Assembly (NCBI GenBank): GCA_947650915.1
Contig: CANSWY010000001.1
Span: forward strand, 248,001-312,000
Direction of reading: 5' to 3'
Source: an uncultured Eggerthellaceae bacterium
Lineage (GTDB): Bacteria > Actinomycetota > Coriobacteriia > Coriobacteriales > Eggerthellaceae
Length of the DNA: 64,000 bases
Under the pieces are notes generated by a model. It worked only from the letters and a program-made list of their open reading frames with translations. It was not told the DNA's origin and did not search any database. The position numbers were made by a program, and so were the translations under genes. Shown one piece after another: positions 1 through 8,518 of the stretch. How positions within the stretch are numbered: the first letter of the stretch is position 1; every line of letters starts with the position of its first letter.

Positions 1-141
1 AACGGCGAGATCGATGTCGCTCTTTTCTGTGAACCGTCCTGTAGCGCGCGATCCGAACAGAATGATTTCTGACATGCCGCAGTCCTCAGCGGCCTCAACG
101 ATGAAGGCGAGGACGTCATCTTTGAGGCCGAACGCGTTCAT
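1..141 (-). CDS. Nucleotidyltransferase-domain protein (MNT type), N-terminal 47 residues only
   Basis: The reverse strand opens with ATG at 141-139 and stays open to the window edge, so the gene is cut off at position 1. An AAAGGA ribosome-binding site lies 6 bases upstream of the start. The 47 visible residues contain FGSRATGRFTEKSDIDLAV, the GSxxxGxxxxxSDxDL signature of the minimal nucleotidyltransferase fold; the two aspartates would bind the metal. Family knowledge: such short proteins are often antitoxin partners of HEPN proteins and AMPylate or otherwise nucleotidylate a partner, but others are stand-alone. Any HEPN partner would lie beyond the window on the left, so the toxin-antitoxin role cannot be tested here. 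Confidence 0.82.
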   Translation of the reverse strand, partial: MNAFGLKDDVLAFIVEAAEDCGMSEIILFGSRATGRFTEKSDIDLAV

Positions 142-159
142 GCCGCTTCCTTTACGAAG

Positions 160-183
160 AAGGCCAGCATTTCTGCTGGCCTT
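160..183 (-). terminator. GC-rich hairpin downstream of tRNA-Asp
   Basis: A perfect 10-bp stem (AAGGCCAGCA with TGCTGGCCTT) and a 4-base loop lie 11 bases beyond the CCA end of tRNA-Asp, between it and the nucleotidyltransferase gene. On the reverse strand only a short pyrimidine stretch follows, not a classic U-run. It is probably the tRNA transcript terminator or processing hairpin; the hairpin after tRNA-Pro at the far end of the window is similarly U-poor. Confidence 0.6.
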
Positions 184-194
184 GACATTCGAAA

Positions 195-271
<77 letters not shown>

Positions 272-305
272 GCGAAACTTGGGTGCTGCGAAATGCAGCC
301 TAAAC

Positions 306-334
306 ATTATAAGCAGAAGACTTGCGTGAGGCAA
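306..334 (-). promoter_or_regulatory. Promoter of tRNA-Asp
   Basis: On the reverse strand, TTGCCT (-35) and TATAAT (-10) are separated by exactly 17 bp, and the -10 box lies about 35 bases before the mature tRNA 5' end. The same TTGCCT-17-TATAxT layout is found before rplS in this window. Confidence 0.75.
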
Positions 335-344
335 GGAGAAATTT

Positions 345-1373
345 TCAGATGATCTGGCCGCCACCCAGGAGCAGGTCTCCATCATAGAAGGCGGCCGTCT
401 GACCGGGGGCGGGCGCGAACACGGGGGAGGAGAACGTCAGGATCGCCTCATCGTCATCCACGTGCACGGTGCATGCGGAAGGCTCCATGTTGTAGCGGAC
501 CTTCGCTTGGCAGGCGAAGGCGCTGCCATCCGGTTCCGCGAGCCAGTTCAGGTCCCGCACGCGCACCGTGTCCACCTGGACCGATGCTGCGTCCCCGAGC
601 ACCACCCGGTTCGCATCAGCGTCTTTCGCGCAGACATAAGCGGGATGCCCGAGGGCCACGCCCAGGCCTTTGCGCTGGCCGATGGTGAACAGGTGCGCGC
701 CCTCGTGTCCTCCCAGGACGCGCCCTGTTCCATCGACGATGCTCCCGGGGCGCGTTCCCAAGCGCTCTCTCAGGAAATCCGCGCAGGACCCGTTGACGAA
801 GCAGACATCTTGGGATTCTTCGCGCGCAGCGGAGGGCAGTCCTGCCTCTGCCGCCAGCTGCACCACCTCCGGTTTGCTGAGGTCTCCCAAAGGGAAGAGC
901 GCGCGGCTGAGCGCGCTGCGGGGAACGCGCGAGAGGAAGTAGCTCTGGTCTTTTCGGGCATCTGCCGCGCGCATCACGCGCGTTCGTCCGTCATCGTGGC
1001 CCACCTTAAGGTAATGCCCGGTGGCGATGCGCGCGCAGTCGATCTCTTCCGCCCTGCGCATGAAAGCGCCGAACTTGATGGTGCGGTTGCAGGTGACGCA
1101 CGGGTTCGGCGTCAGGCAGGCTGCATGCTCATCCAAGAACGGCCGGATGACGAGGCGGCGGAACTCCTCAGCCAAAGGAAAGACCTCATGGGGGATGCCG
1201 AGCTGTTCGCACACCGCGCGCGCTGATGCCACGTTCGCTTCGTCTTCAGGCGTGCCCAGCACCATGGTGGCGCCGGCGCAAGGGGTGCCGGCGCGCGTGA
1301 GCAAGAGCGCGCAGACGCTGGAATCCACGCCTCCGCTCATGGCGATGCAGATCTTCTCAGGCACGTGACGCAT
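345..1373 (-). CDS. mnmA: tRNA-specific 2-thiouridylase MnmA
   Basis: MnmA thiolates U34 of tRNA-Lys/Glu/Gln, taking sulfur from a persulfide relay and activating the base with ATP. With the start used here it has 342 residues, normal for the family. The PP-loop SGGVDSS is at 13-19. The conserved NPxxxCNxxIKF region is at 90-101, with C95 as likely nucleophile, and the second catalytic cysteine is C191 (SQDVCFV). The frame is open further upstream. The alternative ATG at 1394 has AGGAGG only two bases away and would add MEQSQKG; I chose 1373 because it gives the family-typical short N-terminus, but 1394 is quite possible. It is divergent from the ABC exporter genes. Confidence 0.95.
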   Translation of the reverse strand: MRHVPEKICIAMSGGVDSSVCALLLTRAGTPCAGATMVLGTPEDEANVASARAVCEQLGIPHEVFPLAEEFRRLVIRPFLDEHAACLTPNPCVTCNRTIKFGAFMRRAEEIDCARIATGHYLKVGHDDGRTRVMRAADARKDQSYFLSRVPRSALSRALFPLGDLSKPEVVQLAAEAGLPSAAREESQDVCFVNGSCADFLRERLGTRPGSIVDGTGRVLGGHEGAHLFTIGQRKGLGVALGHPAYVCAKDADANRVVLGDAASVQVDTVRVRDLNWLAEPDGSAFACQAKVRYNMEPSACTVHVDDDEAILTFSSPVFAPAPGQTAAFYDGDLLLGGGQII

Positions 1374-1496
1374 CCCTTTCTGGCTCTGTTCCATTTCCTC
1401 CTGCGGTATTCTGGCATGAGAAGAAGAGACTGCAAGGGATGAGATGTTGCGAACGCGAGGATCAGAGCTGGAGATGCGGATGAGGGGCGCGCGCCG

Positions 1497-3662
1497 ATGA
1501 AGGTGTTCCGTTTCTTGGGCGCGCACAAGCTGGCGGTCTTCTTGGCCACCGTGCTGTTGGCGGGGTGCGTGGCGTGCGATCTTTCCATTCCCAAGCTGAC
1601 ATCGCAGATCGTGGATGTGGGCATCCAGCAGTCAGGGGTGGACCGCATCGCCGTGGACGGCATGACGGATGGATCGCACGCGGCCATCGCGCTCATGGTC
1701 CCCGAAGATGACCAAGGTCTTTTCGCGGCGTCGTATCAGCAGGATGCAGGCGGCATCTGGCGTCTGACTGAGGAAGGCCGGGAGCATCTGGATGAGCTGG
1801 ACCGGATGCTGGCGTTCCCGCTGGTGGCCGTGCATGGCTCCTCCTTGCTGGGCGGCAGCGTTGACTTTGAACAGATGGTGGAGGCCGCTCGGGCAGGAGA
1901 GGTGGACGCGCAGGAGATCCGCGCGTATGCGGCCGCAGCCGAAGAGGAGATGGACCAGGCTCCGGAAATGTTGGAGCAAGCAGCAGTGGCCGCAGCGCTC
2001 AAGGAGGAGTCAGCCGCCGGCGTGGATCTGCAGCAGAAGCAGATGGACTATCTTCTGGGCACCGGCGCGCTCATGATCGGTCTGGCGGCGCTTTCCATGG
2101 TGCTGAACATCCTGGTGGGGCTGGTGGCCGCGCGCACGGGGTCTGCCATCGGGCGCGATCTGCGCACGCGGCTCTTCAGGCGGGTGGTGGGATTCTCGGA
2201 CGCGGAAGTGCAGCGCTTCTCAGCCGCGTCCCTCATCACCCGCGGCACCAATGACATCCAGCTCATCCAGAACGTCTCCATCATGATCTTGCGCATGGTG
2301 CTCTACGCGCCCATCGTGGCCATCGGCGGCATCATCATGGTCTTGGCCACGAATGCGGCGCTGGGGTGGATCATCGTCGTCGCCATCTGCGTGGTGGCAG
2401 TGCTCATCTTCATCCTGTTCCGCCTGACGGGGCCGAAGTTCAAGATCATGCAGCGCCTGATCGATGAGGTGAACCTCACGGCGCGCGAGATGCTCACGGG
2501 CATCCCGGCCATCCGTGCGTTCGGGCGGGAGGCGGTGGAGCAGGAACGCTTCGACGCCGCCTCATCCGAGCTCATGCGCACGCAGCTGTTCACGAACCGC
2601 GCCATGAGCTTCATGATGCCCGCCATGATGCTGGTCATGAACCTCACCAGCGTGGCCATCGTCTGGTTCGGCGGCCACGCCATCCAGGACGGCACCATCC
2701 AGACCGGCGACATGATCGCGTTCATCACCTACGCCATGGTGATCATCATGGGTTTCCTCATGATCGGGATGGTGTCCATCATGCTGCCGCGCGCCGATGT
2801 GGCGGCTGAGCGCGTGATGGAGGTGCTCTCGTGCACGCCCGCCATCACCGATCCAGATGATCCTTGCGCCTTTGAACCTGGAGGCGCGGGCATCGGCATC
2901 AGCTTCGAGGACGTCTCGTTCGCCTATCCGGGCAGCTCTGAGTGCGCCTTGTCCCACGTGACGTTCTCGGTTGATCCAGGGCAGACGCTGGCGCTCATCG
3001 GCGGCACGGGATCGGGCAAGTCAACGGTGCTGAAGCTGATCGAGAGGTTCTACGATGCGGGATCAGGCGTCGTGCGCGTGGACGGCCGGGACGTGCGGAC
3101 GCTTTGCCAGACCGACCTGCGGGATGCGCTGGGGTACGTGCCGCAGAAGGGGTATCTGTTTTCAGGCACCGTGGACACGAACGTTGCCTACAGCGATGAG
3201 GGCATGCCGCCTGATCAGGTGGCATCCGCTCTCCGTACGGCGCAAGCGGAACCGTTCGTCAAGGCGCGCCCTGAGGGGGTGGACGCTCCCATCGCACAGG
3301 GCGGATCCAACGTGTCGGGCGGCCAGCGGCAGCGCCTCTGCATCGCCCGAGCGCTGGCGCATCCGGCGCGGGCATATCTCTTCGATGACTCGTTCAGCGC
3401 GCTGGACCTCCGTACGGATGCCGATCTGCGCCAGGCGCTCTCCCATGAGCTGGAAGGCGCGACGAAGGTCATCGTCGCGCAGCGGATCGCCACCATCAAG
3501 GATGCGGACGTCATCGTGGTGTTGAAGGACGGCCGGGTGGAGGGCGCGGGCACGCATGCGCATCTCATCAAGGCTTGCCGTGAATACCAACGCATCGCCT
3601 CATCGCAGCTCTCGGATGATGAGCTTGCAGCAGTGGGAGAGGGGGTGCGCTCAGATGGCTGA
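1497..3662 (+). CDS. Heterodimeric ABC exporter, subunit 1 (degenerate-site half)
   Basis: This is a 721-residue half-transporter, with membrane domain followed by ATPase. After the first membrane helix (about 12-32) comes an unusually long charged, helix-rich stretch (about 45-180) before the second helix at about 190; it should sit outside the membrane. In the ATPase domain, Walker A is GGTGSGKST (about 501-509) and the signature is intact (NVSGGQRQR). Walker B, however, ends in YLFDDSFSALD, with Asp where the catalytic Glu belongs, and the switch histidine is Gln (IVAQRIATI). These losses match the non-catalytic half of heterodimeric exporters such as TM287/288 or BmrCD. It overlaps the partner gene by 8 bp. 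The substrate is unknown; multidrug or peptide export is possible. Confidence 0.93.
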   Translation: MKVFRFLGAHKLAVFLATVLLAGCVACDLSIPKLTSQIVDVGIQQSGVDRIAVDGMTDGSHAAIALMVPEDDQGLFAASYQQDAGGIWRLTEEGREHLDELDRMLAFPLVAVHGSSLLGGSVDFEQMVEAARAGEVDAQEIRAYAAAAEEEMDQAPEMLEQAAVAAALKEESAAGVDLQQKQMDYLLGTGALMIGLAALSMVLNILVGLVAARTGSAIGRDLRTRLFRRVVGFSDAEVQRFSAASLITRGTNDIQLIQNVSIMILRMVLYAPIVAIGGIIMVLATNAALGWIIVVAICVVAVLIFILFRLTGPKFKIMQRLIDEVNLTAREMLTGIPAIRAFGREAVEQERFDAASSELMRTQLFTNRAMSFMMPAMMLVMNLTSVAIVWFGGHAIQDGTIQTGDMIAFITYAMVIIMGFLMIGMVSIMLPRADVAAERVMEVLSCTPAITDPDDPCAFEPGGAGIGISFEDVSFAYPGSSECALSHVTFSVDPGQTLALIGGTGSGKSTVLKLIERFYDAGSGVVRVDGRDVRTLCQTDLRDALGYVPQKGYLFSGTVDTNVAYSDEGMPPDQVASALRTAQAEPFVKARPEGVDAPIAQGGSNVSGGQRQRLCIARALAHPARAYLFDDSFSALDLRTDADLRQALSHELEGATKVIVAQRIATIKDADVIVVLKDGRVEGAGTHAHLIKACREYQRIASSQLSDDELAAVGEGVRSDG

Positions 3663-5646
3663 CCGTGAGCCCCCCATGCCCCATCAGGTGGCATCGGATG
3701 TCGTTGAAGTGAAAGCCGCCGAACTGGACCGGTTGAGCGCTGAGGAGCGCGCCCAGGCCCGCCAGCGCATCCGCAAAGACGCCATGACGGGCCAGGGCGC
3801 ACGCGCACGGACTGGGGCAAAGCGGCGAGGCGGCCCGCCTCACGGAGGCCCGGGCGGCGCCATGCATGGGGGAGAGAAGGCGCGGGATTTCCGCGGGACG
3901 ATGCGCCGGATGCTCTCGTTCATGGGGCAGTTCAAGCTGCACATCCTGTTGGTCTTGGTGTTCGCCATCGGGTCCACCGTCTTCAACATCGTCGGTCCGA
4001 AGGTGCTCTCAGAGGCCACCACTGCGCTCTTCAACGGCGTGGTGGCCCAGATCGGGGGCGTGGGCGGCATCGATTTCGGGCTGGTGGGGCGCATTCTGGC
4101 CACCACCTTGGTGCTGTACCTCGTCTCTGCTGCATGCGGTTGGGTGCAGAGCTGGATGATGGCCTACGTGTCCCAGCAGACCTGCTATCGGCTGCGCCGC
4201 GCCATCGCCCAGAAGATCGACCGCATGCCGTTCGGTTACTTCGAGAAGAACTCCACCGGGGATACCCTGTCCCGTATCACCAATGACGTGGACACGCTGG
4301 GGCAGAGCCTGAACCAGGGCGTCACGCAGCTCATCACCTCGTCGGTCACGGTGGTGGGCGTGATCATCATGATGTTTTCCATCAACTGGTTGCTCACGCT
4401 GATCACGCTCATCATGGTGCCGCTTTCGCTCATCCTGGTGGCGGTGGTGGTGCGCGCTTCCCAGCGCCACTTCTATGCGCAGCAGGCTCTCCTGGGCCAG
4501 GTGAATGCGCAGACGGAGGAGACGTTCTCGGGACACCAGATCGTGCGCGCGTTCAACCGGGAGGATGAGACGGTGCGCCTGTTCGAGGAGGCGAACGGGG
4601 CGCTGTACGAGGCGGGCTGGAAGTCCCAGTTCCTGTCCGGTTTGATGAAGCCGGTGATGGACCTCATCGGGAACCTGGGCTATGTGGCAGTGGCGGTCAC
4701 CGGGGCGTTCTTGGCCGTGCAGGGTACCATCACGGTGGGGGACATCCAAGCGTTCATCCAGTACGTGAAGAACTTCACGCAGCCCATCACGCAGCTTGCC
4801 CAGGTGAGCAACGTGCTCCAGCAGCTGGCGGCTGCCGCCGAGCGCATCTTCGCGTTCATCGACCAGCCGGAGATGCCGGAGGAGGAACCCACCCATCTGG
4901 CCGACCAAGTGGAAAGCGAAGTGCGTTTCCAAGACGTCTCGTTCGGCTACGATCCAGCCGATCCGGTCATCAGCGGGTTCTCTTTGGATGTCCTTCCGGG
5001 CCAAACGGTGGCCATCGTGGGTCCCACCGGCGCGGGCAAGACCACCATCGTGAAGCTGCTCATGCGCTTCTATGACCCCACCTCCGGTGCCATCGCGGTG
5101 GGCGGCGTGGACTTGCGCAGCCTCAGCAAGGACGATGCGCGGAGCCTCTTCGCCATGGTGTTGCAGGATACCTGGCTTTTCAGCGGCACCATCCGCGAGA
5201 ACGTGCGCTACGGGCGCTTGGACGCGACGGACGAAGAGGTGGAGGAGGCGTGCCGCCGGGCGTGCGCTGACCACTTCATCCGCACGCTGCCGGGCGGCTA
5301 TGATTACCGGATCAATGAGGACGCCACGAACGTGAGCCAGGGGCAGAAACAGCTCCTCACCATCGCGCGGGCGCTCATCGCAGATCGGCGCATCCTCATC
5401 TTGGATGAGGCCACCAGCTCTGTGGACACGCGCACCGAAGCGAAGATCCAAGAAGGCATGGACAACCTCATGAGCGGCCGCACCTCCTTCGTCATCGCGC
5501 ATCGCCTCTCCACCATCAAGGGCGCGGACGTCATCATCGTGATGGATGAGGGCAAGATCGTGGAAACGGGGCGGCACCAGGATCTGATCGCGTCGGGCGG
5601 CCGCTACGCCGAACTGTATAATTCCCAATTCGAAGAAGCGGTCTGA
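3655..5646 (+). CDS. Heterodimeric ABC exporter, subunit 2 (catalytic half)
   Basis: This is a 663-residue half-transporter. Its start ATG overlaps the stop of the upstream partner and is preceded by a GGAGAGGGGG ribosome-binding site; an in-frame ATG further upstream at 3556 lies inside subunit 1 and is less likely. About 80 basic, Gly/His-rich cytoplasmic residues precede the six-helix membrane domain. The ATPase has Walker A GPTGAGKTT (about 455-463), intact Walker B LILDEATSSVD and intact switch His (FVIAHRLSTI), but its signature reads VSQGQKQ instead of the usual SGGQ. Walker B and His losses in subunit 1 and signature loss in subunit 2 fall in the same composite ATP site, so exactly one site should hydrolyse ATP. 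Confidence 0.94.
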   Translation: MADREPPMPHQVASDVVEVKAAELDRLSAEERAQARQRIRKDAMTGQGARARTGAKRRGGPPHGGPGGAMHGGEKARDFRGTMRRMLSFMGQFKLHILLVLVFAIGSTVFNIVGPKVLSEATTALFNGVVAQIGGVGGIDFGLVGRILATTLVLYLVSAACGWVQSWMMAYVSQQTCYRLRRAIAQKIDRMPFGYFEKNSTGDTLSRITNDVDTLGQSLNQGVTQLITSSVTVVGVIIMMFSINWLLTLITLIMVPLSLILVAVVVRASQRHFYAQQALLGQVNAQTEETFSGHQIVRAFNREDETVRLFEEANGALYEAGWKSQFLSGLMKPVMDLIGNLGYVAVAVTGAFLAVQGTITVGDIQAFIQYVKNFTQPITQLAQVSNVLQQLAAAAERIFAFIDQPEMPEEEPTHLADQVESEVRFQDVSFGYDPADPVISGFSLDVLPGQTVAIVGPTGAGKTTIVKLLMRFYDPTSGAIAVGGVDLRSLSKDDARSLFAMVLQDTWLFSGTIRENVRYGRLDATDEEVEEACRRACADHFIRTLPGGYDYRINEDATNVSQGQKQLLTIARALIADRRILILDEATSSVDTRTEAKIQEGMDNLMSGRTSFVIAHRLSTIKGADVIIVMDEGKIVETGRHQDLIASGGRYAELYNSQFEEAV

Positions 5647-5706
5647 GGCCCACGTTCGCCGGGTTTCAGATCCCATGACGCCGTCAAGAGAGGTTGCTGT
5701 CCTCCA

Positions 5707-6555
5707 ATGCCGCTGAACGAACGCATCACCCATCCATCCGCCTCAAGTCCTGAAAGCGGCGCATGCACCGGCCCTTTCGGGCTTTGCGCCCATGACGGCC
5801 TTCTGCCGCGGGGCATCATGCGCGCAACGGAGGAGGCGTTGGCGTCTGAGCGCCTGCTGGGCACATTGGCGGCTCCTTCAGCTGAGCATCCGGTGAAGAT
5901 CGCGGCCTTCGATTTCGATGGCACGTGCATCTCGGCCTCTTCGCCGAAGAAGCTGGTGAATTCTTTGTCCCGCAGGGGAAAGCTCTCCCTCTACAAGCTC
6001 ATCCGCATCGGATTCTGGGGGCTGGCCTACAAGCTCAATCGGCCGCGCGATGACGAAGGGGTGCGCACGCGCGTGTTCTCTGCGTTCGCCGGCATGGACG
6101 CGCGCGGCGTGAACGAATCGCTCTGCGAGTTCTACACGGAGCGCGTGGACCCGTTCTTCCGCGTGGACGCCGATGCGTGCATGTATGCGCACTTGGAAGC
6201 GGGCCATGCCGTGGTGGTGGTCTCTGCCAGCTTCGAGCCCATCATCGCTTCCGCCATGTTGGAGCATCCCATCCAGTTCGCGTTGGCATCCCGCATGAAG
6301 ATCGACGATGAGGGCCGCTATACTGCGGAGGTGGAAGGACAGCCCACCGAAGGGCCGGCCAAGCTCACCGTGCTGGAGGCGTTCGCTGACCGCTGCTTCG
6401 GACGCGGCTGCTGGACGCTGGAATGGGCCTATGGCGACCATTTCTCCGATCTGCGACTTTTGGAAGCGGCGGAGCACCCTTGTGCGGTCACGCCGGATGG
6501 GAAGCTGGCGGACGCTGCCCGGGAGCGTGGCTGGCAGATCCTGGAGTGGGTCTGA
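5707..6555 (+). CDS. HAD-superfamily hydrolase, subfamily IB (phosphoserine-phosphatase-like)
   Basis: With the first ATG it has 282 residues. The catalytic motif DFDGTC begins at about residue 69; motif II lies around VVVVSASFEP, and the acidic motif is WAYGDHFSDLRLL. The cap lies between motifs I and II, as in subfamily IB. Family members dephosphorylate small phospho-metabolites or lipid phosphates; the substrate cannot be told from sequence. The start is uncertain: the first 37 residues lack family character, and the ATG at 5818 preceded by GGGG may be the true start. The 3' end of this gene is partly duplicated about 270 bp downstream. Confidence 0.85.
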   Translation: MPLNERITHPSASSPESGACTGPFGLCAHDGLLPRGIMRATEEALASERLLGTLAAPSAEHPVKIAAFDFDGTCISASSPKKLVNSLSRRGKLSLYKLIRIGFWGLAYKLNRPRDDEGVRTRVFSAFAGMDARGVNESLCEFYTERVDPFFRVDADACMYAHLEAGHAVVVVSASFEPIIASAMLEHPIQFALASRMKIDDEGRYTAEVEGQPTEGPAKLTVLEAFADRCFGRGCWTLEWAYGDHFSDLRLLEAAEHPCAVTPDGKLADAARERGWQILEWV

Positions 6556-6646
6556 GGGAGCACGATCGGGTGCGCAGGTCCTTCGGCGAAGGCACCGTGG
6601 TGGCGTTGCGCTTTTCGAACGAGGTGCGCTGGCATGCATGAAAGCG

Positions 6647-6742
6647 ATGTGCAGAAGGGACGTTCCAAATTGCACATAGGAAATGACGTTGCATGCTGAA
6701 GGGCTGTCCCTATGTGCGATTTGGGACGTCCCTTCTGCACAT
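6647..6742 (+). repeat. Dispersed palindromic element, copy 1
   Basis: Two 34-35-base inverted arms face each other around a loop of about 26 bases. The outer edge reads ATGTGCAGAAGGGACG and the inner edge TTGCACATAGG. The arms differ at a few positions (GACGTTCC against GGGACGTC, and one more in the TTGCA part); both leave G-T wobble pairs when read as + strand RNA. Each arm carries the self-complementary core GGGACGTCCC or a one-base variant. It lies between the HAD hydrolase gene and a fragment duplicated from that gene's end. Confidence 0.9.
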
Positions 6743-6761
6743 CTGTCAGAGGAACAAAGGC

Positions 6762-6827
6762 GATGGGCGTGAATGCATCCGAGAACCCGCTATTGAGCGG
6801 GGCTGGCAGATTCTGGAGTGGGTCTGA
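6762..6827 (+). pseudogene. Remnant of the 3' end of the HAD hydrolase gene
   Basis: Read in frame up to the TGA at 6825-6827, this stretch ends IERGWQILEWV, against RERGWQILEWV at the end of the hydrolase gene (stop at 6553-6555). The last 32 bases, running past the stop codon, differ at only two positions (GGCTGGCAGATYCTGG and onward). Farther upstream the match weakens to DGR...ERGW against DGK...ERGW. There is no start codon or body, so this is a leftover of a duplication or of a deleted paralogue, now separated from the intact gene by palindromic copy 1. The stretch 6828-6971 holds only a possible -10 box (TACAAT at 6918-6923) for the next gene. Confidence 0.7.
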
Positions 6828-6971
6828 GAGAGACTCTGGCGCAGGACGAGGCATGGGGTTTTCGTAGAGTGCATCTTGCACATACAGATGTTCGATATTC
6901 TGAGCGTTTCTCTGCGCTACAATACGCGGGAAATGAGAAGACGCGCATCGATCAGCATGAGAGGTTCGGAT

Positions 6972-8495
6972 ATGACTGAAGAGAATGCACATCCTGACGC
7001 GCGCCCAGGGGATGAACGCGCGGGGCGCGCGGGCAGCGTGGCGGATTTCTTGGCCCGCGCCCATGAAGCCAGAAGCTCTGGCGATGACCTTTTGAGCATG
7101 TACCTGTATTTGGCCGCGTTCGAGCGGTCATCGAAGGAATCGGATGCTCCGGCGGAAGACGCCCTTCTGGGCATCAAAGAGGCATGGGCGCTCGCGTGCT
7201 CTGCCAAGGAGCGGTCGCTCGCAGAGTACATCTTCGAGAAGATGGAGCCGTATCTGTCCCACGAGGAGCTGAAGGCGTGCTCTGAGATGCTCCAAGAACT
7301 GGCGTTGGACCGTTTGGAGGAATGCGGCTTGTCCCGTGGGGAGCTGGAGGACATGGCCCAGATGATCTCTGAGGACATCTTGGGCGCCGAAGACCCCAGC
7401 TTGCACATCGAGCACATCTCCACCCAGCGCATCCCGGGCGGTTCCCTCAGCGTAGCGCAGATCAAGGGCACGCTGCCGGCTGCCGTTTCGAAGCGCATCG
7501 AGGAGTCGTCTGAGCCTGCGGAGGCGCAAGCGGATGCTGAGGGTGCCGCGACAGATGAGGTGCAGCTGGAGCTGCAGGAAGAGCCGCTGGACTATTCGAA
7601 CCTCGCCGGATACGGCGCGGCCATCGAAGCCATGCGCAGCTTAGGCATCGGCATGGCAGCCGATGAGGAATTCAAGGACCTGGTGGATCTGCTCAATTCC
7701 CGGCACGGCCTCACCCAGATGCCGGCCATGGACAGCCTGCTCTTCCGCTCGCCGGTGAGAGAGGATGCGAACCGTTTCGTCATGGCCACCATCGGGGAGC
7801 TGGGGCTTCCGGCGGTGCACATGCGCATGGAAGAGAACATCCAAGGCCTGCCGGTGCTCTGCATCAGCGCGCGGGCGGATGCGCTCCCGAAACAGAGCTC
7901 CCTCCAGGATGCGTTCAAGAACGGCGGCGTGCTGGTGCTGGAGGATTTGGATCTGTGGACCTCTCCTTCTTTCGATCTCCCTGAGGAGGGGCCGGCGCTG
8001 TTCATGATGCAGCTCACGCGCGGTGCTCGTGAGGCCGTTGAGATGATCCGCACCTCTGTGGACAACCCTGAGGTCTATGTGTTCGCCACGTGTTCCACCG
8101 AAGGCGCGGTGGATGCGTTCTATCTTGATTCGTTGGAACCCATCACGGTGGTGGACGTAGACTATCCCACCGCAGAAGAGCGCGTGGAGATCTGGATGGA
8201 CATCGCGCACCGCCATCCGTCCTTGCGCGGCATCAACAAGGCGGAGCTGGTGCGGTTCTCCGCCAACATGCCCCGCTTCGACATCTATATGGCCGCACGG
8301 GATGCTGTGGAGGAGGCCTACAAGGCGGCTTTGAGCTCCAAGCGCTATGTTCCTGTCACGCGCGACAACGTCTTCGACAAGCTGGCAGCTTATCAGCCTC
8401 TGGAATCAGATGAGTACACCCAGCTGGAAGACGAGGTGCTGAAGGACTTCCGGCGCAGTTTGGATGACATCGACAGCCTTCTGGGCAACGACTGA
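6972..8495 (+). CDS. Degenerate AAA+-like protein of unknown function
   Basis: 507 residues from the ATG with an AGAGG ribosome-binding site; the frame is open further upstream without a good start. The N-terminal 215 residues are acidic and helical, TPR-like around 20-110. Residues about 250-470 follow the layout of an AAA+ module: strand and P-loop position (LLFRSPVREDANR, about 257-269), a conserved-looking GELGLPAVHMRME, a Walker-B-like GGVLVLEDLDLW (about 318-329), a sensor-1-like VYVFATCSTE, then a helical lid with YPTAEERVEIW. The P-loop Gly-rich GxxGxGK is missing, so ATP binding is doubtful. I do not recognise a named family; a structural or regulatory role is inference. Confidence 0.8.
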   Translation: MTEENAHPDARPGDERAGRAGSVADFLARAHEARSSGDDLLSMYLYLAAFERSSKESDAPAEDALLGIKEAWALACSAKERSLAEYIFEKMEPYLSHEELKACSEMLQELALDRLEECGLSRGELEDMAQMISEDILGAEDPSLHIEHISTQRIPGGSLSVAQIKGTLPAAVSKRIEESSEPAEAQADAEGAATDEVQLELQEEPLDYSNLAGYGAAIEAMRSLGIGMAADEEFKDLVDLLNSRHGLTQMPAMDSLLFRSPVREDANRFVMATIGELGLPAVHMRMEENIQGLPVLCISARADALPKQSSLQDAFKNGGVLVLEDLDLWTSPSFDLPEEGPALFMMQLTRGAREAVEMIRTSVDNPEVYVFATCSTEGAVDAFYLDSLEPITVVDVDYPTAEERVEIWMDIAHRHPSLRGINKAELVRFSANMPRFDIYMAARDAVEEAYKAALSSKRYVPVTRDNVFDKLAAYQPLESDEYTQLEDEVLKDFRRSLDDIDSLLGND

Positions 8496-8518
8496 GGCTC
8501 TCTCCCGGAGCGGCGCGG

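Noticed and set aside
8496-8518. Manganese riboswitch before mntP
   Set aside because: The gap is only 23 bp, too short for a yybP-ykoY element.
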